This document shows, in pieces, positions 9,911-19,054 of a DNA stretch of 61,329 nucleotides. The notes under the pieces were generated by a model, which was given only the letters and a program-made list of their open reading frames with translations, was not told the origin of the DNA and ran no database searches. Origin of the DNA: Comamonadaceae bacterium (GTDB lineage Bacteria; Pseudomonadota; Gammaproteobacteria; Burkholderiales; Burkholderiaceae_C); the NCBI GenBank assembly GCA_013297985.1, contig JAAFIY010000007.1, forward strand, positions 1 through 61,329, given 5' to 3'. Every line of letters begins with the position of its first letter. Position 1 is the first letter of the stretch. The position numbers were made by a program, and so were the translations under genes.

Positions 9911-10299
9911 GTGCGGCCCACCACGGTGGAGGCGCGCAACAGCGGCCCAAAGCTGTCGCGCACTTCGGCGTCGACCCTGCGAAAGCTGGGGTTGGGGGTG
10001 GTGCGCACTTGCACCAACACCTGCAGGCGCTGGGGGCCTTGTACGCAATCAGAGGTGGCGTCGCCCACGGCGGGCAAGGTGCGGGCCAGCCGGGCTTGAA
10101 CCAGTGCGTTGTCGGCGCAGAGCTGAGCGGCCGTCAGCAGCGCTTGGCGTTCATTGAGTCGGATGAGTGCGCTGCTGCCCTGGCTGAGCGCCACCAGCGC
10201 CAGCGCCAGAATAGCCAGCGCCACCAGCACCTCGATCAAGGTGAAGCCGGTGGCGTGGCGGCGCTTGCGGTGCACGGCTGGCAGCGGGGGCGTCGTCAA
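9907..10299 (-). CDS. gspI: type II secretion minor pseudopilin GspI
   Basis: GspI is a minor pseudopilin of the T2SS tip. The mature part begins FTLIEVLVALAILALALVAL after HRKRRHATG, with Glu at +5. There is no suitably placed ATG. I chose TTG at 10299, which overlaps the gspH TGA in the same TTGA fashion as the ATGA overlaps elsewhere in this operon (130 aa). GTG at 10275 would give a more typical 10-residue leader, and ATG at 10344 would overlap gspH by 49 bp. Identity is secure; the start is not. Confidence 0.88.
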   Translation of the reverse strand: MTTPPLPAVHRKRRHATGFTLIEVLVALAILALALVALSQGSSALIRLNERQALLTAAQLCADNALVQARLARTLPAVGDATSDCVQGPQRLQVLVQVRTTPNPSFRRVDAEVRDSFGPLLRASTVVGRT

Positions 10300-10757
10300 G
10301 GCTGCTGCACCGCAAAGGGCCGAATGCCGTCGGTGCTCACCCACAGCGACTGCAAAGGCGAGGCGGCGGGCTCAGCACCTGCTGGCGCCTCACGCCACAG
10401 CTGCAGGGCCTGGGGTGGCACGATGGGCTCTGGGCCAAGAGTCTGGCGTTGGCCTTCCAGCGGCGTGCGCCAGCGCACCCGAGCGTCCTCAGGCAGCAGC
10501 CGCAAGGCCGGTTGCCCTGGCGCCGTACCGTCCGCAAACACCACCACGGCGCCACCTTGCACTTGCCACCAGCGCGGCTGGCCGGTGGATCGTGACAGCA
10601 CCCGCTGCGCTTGCAGCACAGCTGCGACCCGTTCAGCGTCGCGCTGCAGGGCGCGTTGGGGGTCAGCAGGCCAGGCCAGCGTGACCACGGCGGTGGCCAA
10701 GCCCAACAGGGCCAGCACCAGCATGACTTCGATCAAGGTGAAGCCGCGTGGCGGCAT
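10296..10757 (-). CDS. gspH: type II secretion minor pseudopilin GspH
   Basis: GspH is a minor pseudopilin. The 153-aa product has a very short leader MPPRG, then FTLIEVMLVLALLGLATAVV with Glu at +5, and a C-terminal globular part with Trp/Gly-rich beta strands. It follows gspG by 27 bp and overlaps the proposed gspI TTG. Confidence 0.92.
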   Translation of the reverse strand: MPPRGFTLIEVMLVLALLGLATAVVTLAWPADPQRALQRDAERVAAVLQAQRVLSRSTGQPRWWQVQGGAVVVFADGTAPGQPALRLLPEDARVRWRTPLEGQRQTLGPEPIVPPQALQLWREAPAGAEPAASPLQSLWVSTDGIRPFAVQQP

Positions 10758-10784
10758 GGGGCCTCTTTGCGCCGCAGCGGGCGC

Positions 10785-11252
10785 CTAGTTCCAATTGCCG
10801 ATGTCGGCGTTCTTGCCCTCGCCGCCGGGCTGGCCGTCAGCGCCAAGGCTGAACACATCGATTTCGCCACGCACGCCGGGAGCCAAATATTGGTAGGCGC
10901 GGCCCCAGGGGTCGGTGGGCAGCTTTTCCAAGTACGGGCGCCAGTTGGGCGGCACCGGGGCTGTGCCGGGCCGGGTGATCAGGGCTTGCAGACCTTGTTC
11001 AGTGCTGGGAAATCGTTGGTTGTCTAGCTTGTACAGGCGCAGCGCCTGCATCAGGGTGTTGACGTCGGTGCGGGCGGTGGTGCTGCGGGCGTCGTCGGTG
11101 CGGTCGAGCACATTGGGCACGATGAGCGCGGCCAACACGCCCAAGATCACCAGCACCACCATCAATTCGATCAGGGTAAAGCCGCGCAGGCGCCGCCGTT
11201 GCGGCGGTGCGGCCAAGCGTGGGGGCAGGAAACTTGTCAGGATGGCGGGCAT
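10785..11252 (-). CDS. gspG: type II secretion major pseudopilin GspG
   Basis: GspG is the major pseudopilin, polymerised to push substrates through the secretin. The 155-aa product has a prepilin site RRLRG before FTLIELMVVLVILGVLAAL. Its C-terminal region carries the GspG signature LPTDPWGRAYQY and GEIDVFSLGADG, which holds the calcium site. The leader is about 23 residues, longer than usual, and no ribosome site precedes the ATG at 11252, so the true start may be an internal non-ATG codon. It is the first gene of the minus-strand operon; 74 bp separate it from divergent gspC. Confidence 0.93.
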   Translation of the reverse strand: MPAILTSFLPPRLAAPPQRRRLRGFTLIELMVVLVILGVLAALIVPNVLDRTDDARSTTARTDVNTLMQALRLYKLDNQRFPSTEQGLQALITRPGTAPVPPNWRPYLEKLPTDPWGRAYQYLAPGVRGEIDVFSLGADGQPGGEGKNADIGNWN

Positions 11253-11326
11253 GGATGATGTGGCGCAACAAAAAGCAATCAGCGGCGGTGCCCAGCGGGC
11301 ATCAGTCGGCTCATGATAATGAGGCG

Positions 11327-11923
11327 ATGCGTCTTCACCATGTTCCCCCTAAGTTTCGCCAGCGCGGCGCCGTGTCGGCCTCTGTCTGGCCCGCGGTGCT
11401 AAGCAAATCAAGCGCCCTGCTGGTGTGGGCGGCGGTGGCGGCCTGCGCCGTGGCCTGGGGCTTGCGCGTGTGGGGCCAAGGCGGGGGTTGGGCGGCGGCG
11501 GCGCCGTCATCCCAAGCGCCTGCTTGGGAACCCACCGCCAGTTTGGTGGCGCTGGGTTTGGGCCAACGCGCTGCGCTGAGCTCTGCCAGCCCGGTGGCCG
11601 CCGCGCCTGCGCCAGAAGTGGCGGCGCGCCTGCAACTGTCGGGCGTCGTGGCCACGGGTGATGGGGGCGCTGCCCTTATCAGCGTTGACGGGCAGCCCGC
11701 CCGGGTGGTGCGCGTGGGTCGCGCTGTGGCTGACGGCTGGGTGCTGCGCAGCGTGCAGCCGCGCGAAGTGCTGCTGGTGCGCCGGGGCGAGCGGGCCACG
11801 CTGGTGTTGCCCGCTGCATCCACCGCCTCCACGCCAGCGCCACGCATGGCCGCGCCCATCTCAACCCCCGCTGCACCTGCGGCAGACCCCAGCGGCAATG
11901 CCAATGCCCAAGTGGCGCGCTAG
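11327..11923 (+). CDS. gspC: type II secretion protein GspC (short form)
   Basis: GspC links the inner-membrane platform to the secretin. The 198-aa product has a transmembrane helix at about 28-48 and a homology region (about 95-165, LQLSGVVATGDGGAALISVD) that contacts GspD. It ends in an Ala/Pro-rich tail without a PDZ domain. The start at 11327 has GAGG five bases upstream; an upstream ATG at 11207 would run into the gspG coding region. It is transcribed divergently from the rest of the operon. Confidence 0.88.
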   Translation: MRLHHVPPKFRQRGAVSASVWPAVLSKSSALLVWAAVAACAVAWGLRVWGQGGGWAAAAPSSQAPAWEPTASLVALGLGQRAALSSASPVAAAPAPEVAARLQLSGVVATGDGGAALISVDGQPARVVRVGRAVADGWVLRSVQPREVLLVRRGERATLVLPAASTASTPAPRMAAPISTPAAPAADPSGNANAQVAR

Positions 11924-11971
11924 ACCCACCGTCGACACCCCCCCGTCGACCGCCGTGCTAAATCCAACGCC

Positions 11972-13891
11972 ATGGCCAACCCCAGCACCGCGACTCCACT
12001 GCCGTCGCCTGACACCCACCCGTCTAGCAGCCTGATCGCCCAACTGGCGCGCGACTTGGCCGCGCATGCGCCGTTTGCGCAAATGAGCCATAGCGATCTG
12101 CATGCGGTTGTCACGGCGTGTGACCAAGCCTATTACGCGCCTGGAGAGGTATTGCTAGAGCCCTCCTCAGGCGTGGTTGGGTACCTGTTCATCGTGCGCC
12201 AGGGGGTGGTGTCGGGCGTAAAGGGCATGGCTAATTTGTCCGGCGGGGCCTTTCAGTTTGAGGCGGGCGATATGTTCCCCGTCAGCGCCGTGCTGGCGCA
12301 GCGGGCGGTGACGTCCACCTACCGCGCGGTGGGCGACTGCTTTGTGTTGCGCATGCCCTTGGCGCAGGTGCAGCAGCTCATCGAGCGCAGCGGTCCCTGG
12401 GCTGATTTTTTGAATCGGCGGGTGCAGCAGTTTTTGGAGTTGTCGCGCCGAGCCTTGCAGGTGGCGTATGCATCGCAGGCCTTGGCCGAGCAATCCTTGG
12501 AAGCACCCTTGGGCTCGCTACTGCGCCGCGCGCCGGTGTACTGCGCGCCCCACACCCCGCTGGTGCAGGCGCTTTCGGCCATGCAGGCGCAGCGCCTGGG
12601 CTGCATGCTGGTGGCCGATGAGGCCAAGCGGCCCGTGGGCATCTTGACGCGCGGCGACGTGTTAGGCCGCGTGACCTTGGCCGGGGTGGGGCTGGACACC
12701 CCGATTGGCCAAGTGATGGTGCATCCGGTGCGCACACTTGGCTTGCAGCAAACCGCTGAAGACGCCGCACTGTTGATGAGCCGCCACCACCTGCGCCATG
12801 TGCCGGTGGTGAATGCGGCGGGCGAGTTGGCAGGTCTGGTGTCTGAACGCGATCTGTTCGCGATGCAGCGCCTGAGTCTGAAGCAGGTGAGCAGCGCCAT
12901 CCGCGCCGCGCCCGATTTGCCAGCCGTGCGCCAGTCTGCGCAAGACATTCGCCGCTTTGCAAAAAGTCTTCTGAGCCAAGGCGTGCAGGCCCGCCAGTTG
13001 ACGGCGCTCATCAGTCATTTGAACGATGTGCTGGCCCAGCGCTTGGTGGAGCTGTATGCCCAAGCCCATGGTGTGCATGGCCTGCAGTGGTGCTGGATTG
13101 CGCTGGGGTCTGAAGGCCGCAGTGAACAGACGATCAGCACCGATCAAGACAACGCCCTGATTTTGGGCGACTCGCTCAACGACGAGACCGTGGAGCAACT
13201 GCGCGCCATGGCGCGCGACGTGAATGACGCGCTGGACCAATGCGGCTACCCGCTGTGCAGGGGCGGCGTGATGGCCCGTGAGGACGCCTGCTTCTTGCAC
13301 CTGAGTCGATGGCGCGAGTGCTTTGACGAATGGATCGCCCACGGCAGCCCGCAAGACTTGCTCAATGCCAGCATCTACTTTGATTTTCGGGCGCTGGCGG
13401 GTGCCAGCGCGTTGGCCGACACCTTGCGCCAGCACGTGACCGAAGCCGCCCGCGCCACGCCGCGCTTTGTGCATCAGATGGCGGTGAACGCGCTGGACCG
13501 CCCCCCGCCGCTGAACTGGATGGGCGCCCTGGCCACCGATGAAGACGGTCGCATCGATCTGAAACTGCAGGGCGCCGCGATGGTGGTGGACGCCGCGCGC
13601 ATCTACGCGCTTACCCACGGCCTGCCGCAGACCAACACGCGCGACCGCCTGATCGCAGCCGGCGGCCCCATGGGCGCGCCTGCACCCGAAGTTGAAGCCT
13701 GGGTGGTTGGCTTTGAGTTTTTGCAGATGTTGCGCTTGCGTCAGCAGTTAGATGCAGACAGGGCTGATGCGCATCCCAATTCAGTCGCGCCTGCCGCGCT
13801 CAATGAAATTGATCGCCGCATGTTGAAAGAAGCCCTGCGGGTGGTGCGCGGCCTACAGCAGCGGCTGCAGATGGACTTTGTGCGGCACTGA
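11972..13891 (+). CDS. cNMP-binding / CBS-pair / DUF294 nucleotidyltransferase-like protein
   Basis: The 639-aa cytoplasmic protein has a cNMP-binding fold at about 35-150, two CBS repeats at about 180-300, and a GlnD-like nucleotidyltransferase core (DUF294) with GSEGRSEQTISTDQDNA at 379-395, the predicted metal/nucleotide site. A DUF294 C-terminal domain follows at about 490-630. Such proteins are thought to sense nucleotides, but no reaction is settled. The next gene starts one base after its stop and encodes a DnaQ-like exonuclease. In related bacteria this pair often sits next to an acetate/solute:sodium symporter gene; none is present here. Confidence 0.88.
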   Translation: MANPSTATPLPSPDTHPSSSLIAQLARDLAAHAPFAQMSHSDLHAVVTACDQAYYAPGEVLLEPSSGVVGYLFIVRQGVVSGVKGMANLSGGAFQFEAGDMFPVSAVLAQRAVTSTYRAVGDCFVLRMPLAQVQQLIERSGPWADFLNRRVQQFLELSRRALQVAYASQALAEQSLEAPLGSLLRRAPVYCAPHTPLVQALSAMQAQRLGCMLVADEAKRPVGILTRGDVLGRVTLAGVGLDTPIGQVMVHPVRTLGLQQTAEDAALLMSRHHLRHVPVVNAAGELAGLVSERDLFAMQRLSLKQVSSAIRAAPDLPAVRQSAQDIRRFAKSLLSQGVQARQLTALISHLNDVLAQRLVELYAQAHGVHGLQWCWIALGSEGRSEQTISTDQDNALILGDSLNDETVEQLRAMARDVNDALDQCGYPLCRGGVMAREDACFLHLSRWRECFDEWIAHGSPQDLLNASIYFDFRALAGASALADTLRQHVTEAARATPRFVHQMAVNALDRPPPLNWMGALATDEDGRIDLKLQGAAMVVDAARIYALTHGLPQTNTRDRLIAAGGPMGAPAPEVEAWVVGFEFLQMLRLRQQLDADRADAHPNSVAPAALNEIDRRMLKEALRVVRGLQQRLQMDFVRH

Positions 13892-13892
13892 C

Positions 13893-14564
13893 ATGTCTGA
13901 CTTGTGGCAGCGCTTGGCGGGCTGGCTGCGTGGGCACGGCGGCGGCGCGTTTGTGGCCAATCCGCAGCGGTGGGTGGTGCTGGACTGTGAAACCAGCGGA
14001 CTGAACCCAATGCGCGACCACTTGCTGGCCATCGCCGCCGTGGCCGTGCAGCCCGACTGGGCGGCGGGGCGCCTGCGCATCGTGCCGGCCGACAGCTTTG
14101 AAGTGGTGGTGGCGCGCAGCGCTAGCGGCGAGCACGACCGCGGCAACATCTTGCTGCACGGCATCGGTGTGCAGGCCCAGGCGCAAGGCGTGCCCTTAGT
14201 GGATGCGATCCACGGCTGGTTGGTTTGGCTGGGCGCGTCACCCGTGCTGGCATTTCATTCGGGCTTTGATGAGGCGCTGCTGCTGCGGCACTGCAAGCTG
14301 GCAGGCATGCCCAAACCGCCTAACCCGTGGCTGGACATTGAACACCTGTGCGAAGTCACCCACGAGCGGGTGCTGGCCAAAACGCTGGACGATTGGATGG
14401 CGCACTTTGACATCCACTGTGCCCAGCGCCACCGAGCCGCAGCTGATGCCTATGCCGAAGCCGAATTGCTGCAGCGCATTTGGCCCGACATCGCACGGCA
14501 AGCGGGCAGCTTTGCCGATGTGCAGCGCTTGGCTGAGATCCGGCAGTGGCTGGTGCGGCCTTGA
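13893..14564 (+). CDS. DnaQ-like DEDDh 3'-5' exonuclease
   Basis: The 223-aa protein is of the DnaQ/RNase T superfamily. Exo I is VVLDCETSGLNP (D31, E33), Exo II is the AFHSGFDEALL segment, and Exo III is HRAAADAYAEAEL with the catalytic His and Asp. It lacks the extra domains of DNA polymerase III epsilon. The start at 13893 is one base past the previous stop, so the two genes are surely co-expressed; an ATG at 13878 would overlap the upstream gene. It probably acts with the CBS/DUF294 partner in nucleotide signalling or nucleic-acid turnover (inference). Confidence 0.87.
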   Translation: MSDLWQRLAGWLRGHGGGAFVANPQRWVVLDCETSGLNPMRDHLLAIAAVAVQPDWAAGRLRIVPADSFEVVVARSASGEHDRGNILLHGIGVQAQAQGVPLVDAIHGWLVWLGASPVLAFHSGFDEALLLRHCKLAGMPKPPNPWLDIEHLCEVTHERVLAKTLDDWMAHFDIHCAQRHRAAADAYAEAELLQRIWPDIARQAGSFADVQRLAEIRQWLVRP

Positions 14565-14594
14565 GTGGACGTTGGCGACCTCAAAAACGCAGTC

Positions 14595-14635
14595 GCTACT
14601 AATTTTGTAGCTAACTACGCCCTATTGACGGGCGC
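14595..14635 (+). repeat. dispersed hairpin repeat, copy 4
   Basis: GCTACTAATTTTGTAGC followed by TAACTACGCCC, a short loop and GGGCG. It lies between the convergent exonuclease and ilvA genes, where it could serve as a terminator. Confidence 0.7.
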
Positions 14636-14660
14636 AGCAGCCCGATTGGCCTAAATGCAA

Positions 14661-16283
14661 TCAAGGCGCACCCAAGAACAGCTTGTAAGCCGGGTTGTCA
14701 GACTCGTCCACGTGCGGGTAGCCCAGGGTGGCCAAAAACTGCTTGAACTTGGGCTGGTCTGCTGCGGGCACCTGCATGCCCACCAAGATGCGGCCGTAGT
14801 CAGCGCCCTGGTTGCGGTAATGAAACAGCGAGATGTTCCAGCCCGGCTGCATGTGGGTGAGGAACTTCATCAACGCGCCGGGCCGCTCGGGGAACACAAA
14901 GCGCAGCAGGCGTTCTTCTTGGGCCAGCGGCGAGCGGCCGCCCACCAGGTGGCGCAAATGCTCTTTGGCTAGTTCGTCGTGGGTCAAATCCAGCGCGGCA
15001 AAGCCGTGGCGCTTTAAGCGCGCAACGATTTTGGGTGACTCGCCCCGGCCGTGGGTGCTCAGGCCCACAAACACATGGGCGCGGCGCTCGTCGCCAATGC
15101 GGTAATTGAACTCGGTGATGCTGCGCGGCCCGCCGGGCAGGCTGACCACGGCATCGAGAAACTTGCGAAAGCTGCCGCGCTCTTCATTGATGGTGACGGC
15201 CAAGAGAGCCTCGCGCTCTTCGCCCACCTCGGCCCGTTCAGCCACAAAGCGCAGGCGGTCAAAGTTCATGTTGGCGCCACACAAAATGGCGGCCAGGGTC
15301 TGGCCTTTGAGTTTGTGCTGCGCAGCGTAGGCCTTGAGCCCCGCCACGGCCAACGCACCAGCCGGTTCGACAATGCTGCGGGTGTCCACAAACACGTCTT
15401 TGATGGCGGCGCACACGGCGTCGGTGTCCACCACCACGTAGTCATCCACCAGCCCGCGGGCGATGCGAAAGGTTTCTTCGCCCACCAGCTTGACGGCGGT
15501 GCCGTCGGAGAACAAGCCGACGTCGGTCAAGGTTTGGCGCCGCCCCGCGTGTACGGAGCGCAGCATGGCGTCGGAGTCGTTCATCTGCACGCCGATGACT
15601 TTGATGTCGGGCCGCACCGCCTTGATGTAGTTGGCCACGCCGCTGATCAGCCCGCCGCCACCTATGGCCACAAACACCGCATGCAGCGGGTCTTGGTGCT
15701 GGCGCAAGATTTCCATGGCAATGGTGCCCTGCCCCGCAATTACATCGGGGTCATCAAAGGGGTGCACAAAGCTCAGGCCATCGCGCGCTTCAATGGTTTT
15801 GGCATGGGTGTAGGCGTCGCTATAGCTGTCGCCATGCAACACCACGTCTCCGCCCAGATTGCGTACCGCGTCCACCTTGAGTTGCGGGGTGGTCACCGGC
15901 ATCACGATGACCGCTCGGCAACGCAGGCGGCTGGCGGCCAGTGCCACGCCCTGAGCATGGTTGCCGGCCGATGCGCAAATCACGCCGCGCTGAATGGCGT
16001 CGGCGCTCAAGTGGGCCATCTTGTTATATGCCCCGCGCAGCTTGAAGCTGTGCACCGCTTGCTGGTCTTCGCGCTTGAGCAGCACCGTGTTGCCCAGCCG
16101 TCGGCTGAGGGCCCGGGCGGTGTCCAAGGCCGACTCCACCGCCACGTCATACACCTTGGCAGTGAGTATTTTTTGTAGGTATTGGGGTGGCGTCAGGTTT
16201 TTGCTGGCGACCTGGCTGTGAGCGATGGTTTTGGCTTTGGGGGCGCGGGTGGGCGACGCGGTGGGAGTCGTTTTAGCTTTCAT
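14661..16283 (-). CDS. ilvA: threonine ammonia-lyase, biosynthetic
   Basis: A PLP enzyme that deaminates threonine to 2-oxobutanoate, the first step of isoleucine synthesis. The 540-aa product has the PLP lysine in HSFKLRGAYNKM (K81), the Gly-rich phosphate loop GGGGLISG, and two C-terminal ACT-like domains for isoleucine feedback. This marks it as the biosynthetic rather than the short catabolic form. An N-terminal Lys/Thr/Ala-rich extension of about 28 residues precedes the usual LTPPQYLQKIL start and may be disordered. The start at 16283 is the ATG closest to the conserved region; 16340 is an alternative. Confidence 0.95.
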   Translation of the reverse strand: MKAKTTPTASPTRAPKAKTIAHSQVASKNLTPPQYLQKILTAKVYDVAVESALDTARALSRRLGNTVLLKREDQQAVHSFKLRGAYNKMAHLSADAIQRGVICASAGNHAQGVALAASRLRCRAVIVMPVTTPQLKVDAVRNLGGDVVLHGDSYSDAYTHAKTIEARDGLSFVHPFDDPDVIAGQGTIAMEILRQHQDPLHAVFVAIGGGGLISGVANYIKAVRPDIKVIGVQMNDSDAMLRSVHAGRRQTLTDVGLFSDGTAVKLVGEETFRIARGLVDDYVVVDTDAVCAAIKDVFVDTRSIVEPAGALAVAGLKAYAAQHKLKGQTLAAILCGANMNFDRLRFVAERAEVGEEREALLAVTINEERGSFRKFLDAVVSLPGGPRSITEFNYRIGDERRAHVFVGLSTHGRGESPKIVARLKRHGFAALDLTHDELAKEHLRHLVGGRSPLAQEERLLRFVFPERPGALMKFLTHMQPGWNISLFHYRNQGADYGRILVGMQVPAADQPKFKQFLATLGYPHVDESDNPAYKLFLGAP

Positions 16284-16385
16284 CGTGCCGCCGATTGTCT
16301 GGCACGCTGACCGGCGCCTGACCGGCGTGCGTGGCATCATCCGCGCCCCTCGCAGTCAGCGAGACCAGCGGCAAAGGAGCACACG

Positions 16386-16838
16386 ATGGAATGCACAGTG
16401 AGATGGACTGGGGCCAACGGCACGCAGTCAGGCATGGGCTTTGTGGCCGAGACCGGATCAGGCCATGTGCTGGCCATGGACGGCGCGCCGGATGACACCC
16501 GCCCTGACATGGGTGGGCGCAACCTAGCGCCCAGGCCGATGGAGACGGTGTTAGCCGGCACCGGTGGCTGCACCGCCTATGACGTGGTTTTGATTCTCAA
16601 GCGCGGTCGACACGACGTGCGCGGCTGCAGTGTCAAGCTGGTGGCGGATCGCGCCGAAGCTGACCCCAAGGTATTCACCGCCATCCGCATGCACTTCGCT
16701 GTGACCGGGCGCGGCGTTCCAGCCGCAGCTGTAGAGCGGGCAATTGCACTGAGCCACGAGAAGTACTGTTCGGCCAGCATCATGCTGGGCAAAACAGCGC
16801 AGATCACCACCAGTTTTGAAGTGGTTGAGGTGACCTGA
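16386..16838 (+). CDS. OsmC family peroxiredoxin-like protein
   Basis: The 150-aa protein of the OsmC/YhfA family has the two conserved reactive cysteines, C62 in GTGGCTAYD and C128 in EKYCSAS. These are expected to reduce organic hydroperoxides or serve related thiol chemistry. A strong AAAGGAG site lies upstream of the ATG. It is a single gene between ilvA (divergent) and coq7 (convergent). Which OsmC subfamily it belongs to is not certain from the sequence alone. Confidence 0.9.
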   Translation: MECTVRWTGANGTQSGMGFVAETGSGHVLAMDGAPDDTRPDMGGRNLAPRPMETVLAGTGGCTAYDVVLILKRGRHDVRGCSVKLVADRAEADPKVFTAIRMHFAVTGRGVPAAAVERAIALSHEKYCSASIMLGKTAQITTSFEVVEVT

Positions 16839-16891
16839 CCAGGCCCTTGCAGCTCACTTCAGCTCGCTTGAGTAGCTTTGCGGGCCAAAAG

Positions 16892-17524
16892 CTAGATGCG
16901 GTGGGCCACCGTGGTCATCAATCGGCCTGCAGCGCGCATCAGGCCGCGCACGGCGGGCGAGAGCGGGACTGCTCCTGCCGCCTGGGCGTGCTCAGCATGG
17001 CGCACCTCGTCGGCCTTCATCTGAGTGACGATGGCCCTAGACGACACATCGGCTTGGGGCAACAGGTCTAGGTGCGAATGCAGATGCGCTTCTACCTGGC
17101 GTTCAGTCTCCACCACAAACCCGCGGCTCACGGCGTCGCCAGCACGCCCCGCCGCATACCCCAGCGCAAACGCGCCTGCGTACCACAGCGGATTGAGCAA
17201 CGATGGGCGGTCACCAAGTTGTTCTAAGCGGTGTGCAGTCCACGCGAGGTGATCGGTCTCCTCTTGGGCTGCGGCCAAGCACTCGCGGCGCATCTGCGCA
17301 CTGCGCGTAGCCATTGCCTGGCCCATGTAAAGCGCCTGAGCGCAGACCTCGCCGACATGGTTCACTCGCATCAGCGCGCCAGACAGGCGACGTTCGGCCC
17401 CGGTCAGGGCCGTGGCTGATCTGTCGGCGCCCGCCAGTGGCACCGGGCGACGCGCCCGCGCAGGGCTTGCCACCGTGCGCAATGCGTGGTCGGTCGCGGC
17501 AATCAGCGTGTCGACGGGGTTCAT
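16892..17524 (-). CDS. coq7: demethoxyubiquinone hydroxylase Coq7
   Basis: A di-iron, membrane-associated monooxygenase for the penultimate hydroxylation in ubiquinone biosynthesis. The 210-aa product carries the ferritin-like iron ligands: Glu in [11 protein letters not shown], ExxH in EETDHLAW, ExxH in QVEAHLHSH and ExxH in DEVRHAEH. The start at 17524 ([10 protein letters not shown]) matches the usual family N-terminus. An ATG at 17608 would add 28 residues of random-looking sequence. Confidence 0.93.
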   Translation of the reverse strand: MNPVDTLIAATDHALRTVASPARARRPVPLAGADRSATALTGAERRLSGALMRVNHVGEVCAQALYMGQAMATRSAQMRRECLAAAQEETDHLAWTAHRLEQLGDRPSLLNPLWYAGAFALGYAAGRAGDAVSRGFVVETERQVEAHLHSHLDLLPQADVSSRAIVTQMKADEVRHAEHAQAAGAVPLSPAVRGLMRAAGRLMTTVAHRI

Positions 17525-17990
17525 GAGCAAAGAGTCTAGGGCAAACCCTGGTTCAGAGGCCGTTGTGGGTTGTTTTTGGTCGTTTTGAGCGGCTTCAAGT
17601 CCAATCATTTACCGTTTGTCGGCGCAGCGGGCCTGCGGCGCAGGAACCCCCACCCCCTGTGATGGGCGTCACGCCCATAACCTGTCATTGGTGCAAAAAT
17701 TGCTTCGGGAAAATCTGATCCGCCCATCGGGCGTTTTTCATCCCCCGAAACTCCTTGGCGTTGCGCTTTGTTGCACCCCTGCAACGAATCGCCGGGTGCC
17801 AGCGCAAAACCGGCGCATTTCCTTTGCGTCGGTGCACGCGGTCTGGTGCAATCGCATCAACTTCCTGAATGGAGGTTGGCCCGGGTTGCCCGGCAGGCGG
17901 CGTGCACCAGTCGCCCGGTTCAAATGCCGGGCGTCGAGCGCGGCGTCGGCTCCGGTCGGAGCCCTATGTTTAACCTTGGAGAATCTCGCG
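17525..17990. promoter_or_regulatory. coq7-porin intergenic region with palindrome and structured porin leader
   Basis: This 466-bp stretch holds no convincing gene. It has a 17-bp palindrome at 17662-17678 (ATGGGCGT-c-ACGCCCAT), a GTTGCA-CCCC-TGCAAC hairpin at 17770-17785, and three hairpins close to the porin start: CCGGG/CCCGG at 17881-17893, CGCCCGG/CCGGGCG at 17912-17933 and GGCTCC/GGAGCC at 17948-17963. It probably contains both divergent promoters and a long porin leader; I cannot place the promoters securely. Confidence 0.5.
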
Positions 17991-19013
17991 ATGAAAAAAT
18001 CTCTGATTGCGCTCGCCGTGCTGGCCGCTTCTGGCGCTGCGATGGCTCAGTCTTCGGTCACGCTGTTCGGTATCGTTGACCTCGGCGTGCGCAACGTGAA
18101 GCAAGGTGGTCAAAGCCTGTGGGGGATGTCGAAAGACGGCATCAACTCCAGCCGTTTGGGCTTCCGTGGCGTTGAAGATCTGGGTGGTGGCATGCGCGCC
18201 GGCTTCTGGCTGGAAGGCGCTCTGACCTCTGACACCGGCGATGGCCGCACGACTGGCGCCGCTCTGGACTTCCAGCGCCGCAGCACCGTGAGCGTGATGG
18301 GTGGCTTCGGCGAAATTCGCCTCGGCCGCGACTACACCCCGACCTTCTGGAACCACACCGTGTTTGATCCGTTCGGCACGAACGGCGTGGGTTCGTCGGT
18401 GAACACCTATGGCGGCGCCGTGACCGGTGCAACCGTGGTGCGCTCCAACAACACCATCGGCTATTTCCTGCCCGGCAACCTGGGTGGCATCTACGGCCAA
18501 GCCATGATCGGCCTGAAAGAAACCAAAGCCGCCAACTCGGCTAGCGACTACGCTGGTTTCCGTGTGGGCTATCAGCAAGGTCCCCTGAACGTGGCCCTGG
18601 CCTACGGTCAAGAAGGCACCGCTACCGCTACCGGCTCTAACCCCAAGCGTTGGAACCTCGGCGGTTCGTACAACCTGGGCGTGGCTAACCTGATCGGTCA
18701 GTACACCCGTGCTACCGCTCCTGGCAGCCTGAAGCTGAACCACTGGATGCTGGCTGCTACGGCTCCTGTGGGCCCCGGCCTGCTGAAGGCTTCGTATACC
18801 CGCAGCGACTACAACGGTTCGAACGACGCCAACCAGATCGCCCTGGGTTACGAGTACAACCTGTCGAAGCGCACCGCTCTGTACACCACCTACTCGCGTA
18901 TCGCCAACAAAGGCGGCGCCGCCTTCTCGGTGGGCGCGTTTGCTGGCCAGCCGGCCACCGCTCCTGGTGGCAAGTCGACCGGCTTCGAAGCTGGTCTGCG
19001 TCACTCGTTCTAA
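17991..19013 (+). CDS. trimeric outer-membrane porin (OmpC/Omp32 type)
   Basis: The 340-aa product has a classical signal peptide (MKKSLIALAVLAASGAAMAQ), mature start SSVTLFGIVDLG, repeated amphipathic beta strands and a C-terminal Phe (LRHSF), the outer-membrane assembly signal. The FGEIRLGRDYTP segment resembles the L3 constriction region of betaproteobacterial porins. GGAGA lies nine bases upstream of the ATG. Codon use is noticeably biased (CTG, GGC, ACC), as expected for a very abundant protein. A strong terminator follows at 19055. An in-frame ATG at 17616 would remove the signal peptide position and is rejected. Confidence 0.95.
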   Translation: MKKSLIALAVLAASGAAMAQSSVTLFGIVDLGVRNVKQGGQSLWGMSKDGINSSRLGFRGVEDLGGGMRAGFWLEGALTSDTGDGRTTGAALDFQRRSTVSVMGGFGEIRLGRDYTPTFWNHTVFDPFGTNGVGSSVNTYGGAVTGATVVRSNNTIGYFLPGNLGGIYGQAMIGLKETKAANSASDYAGFRVGYQQGPLNVALAYGQEGTATATGSNPKRWNLGGSYNLGVANLIGQYTRATAPGSLKLNHWMLAATAPVGPGLLKASYTRSDYNGSNDANQIALGYEYNLSKRTALYTTYSRIANKGGAAFSVGAFAGQPATAPGGKSTGFEAGLRHSF

Positions 19014-19054
19014 TCGACTGGCAGCCCTTGCGGCTGCTGGCGATCAGATCGTCT

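Noticed and set aside
15051..16178. 375-codon plus-strand frame opposite ilvA
   Set aside because: Shadow of ilvA with His/Gly-rich sequence and no start signal.
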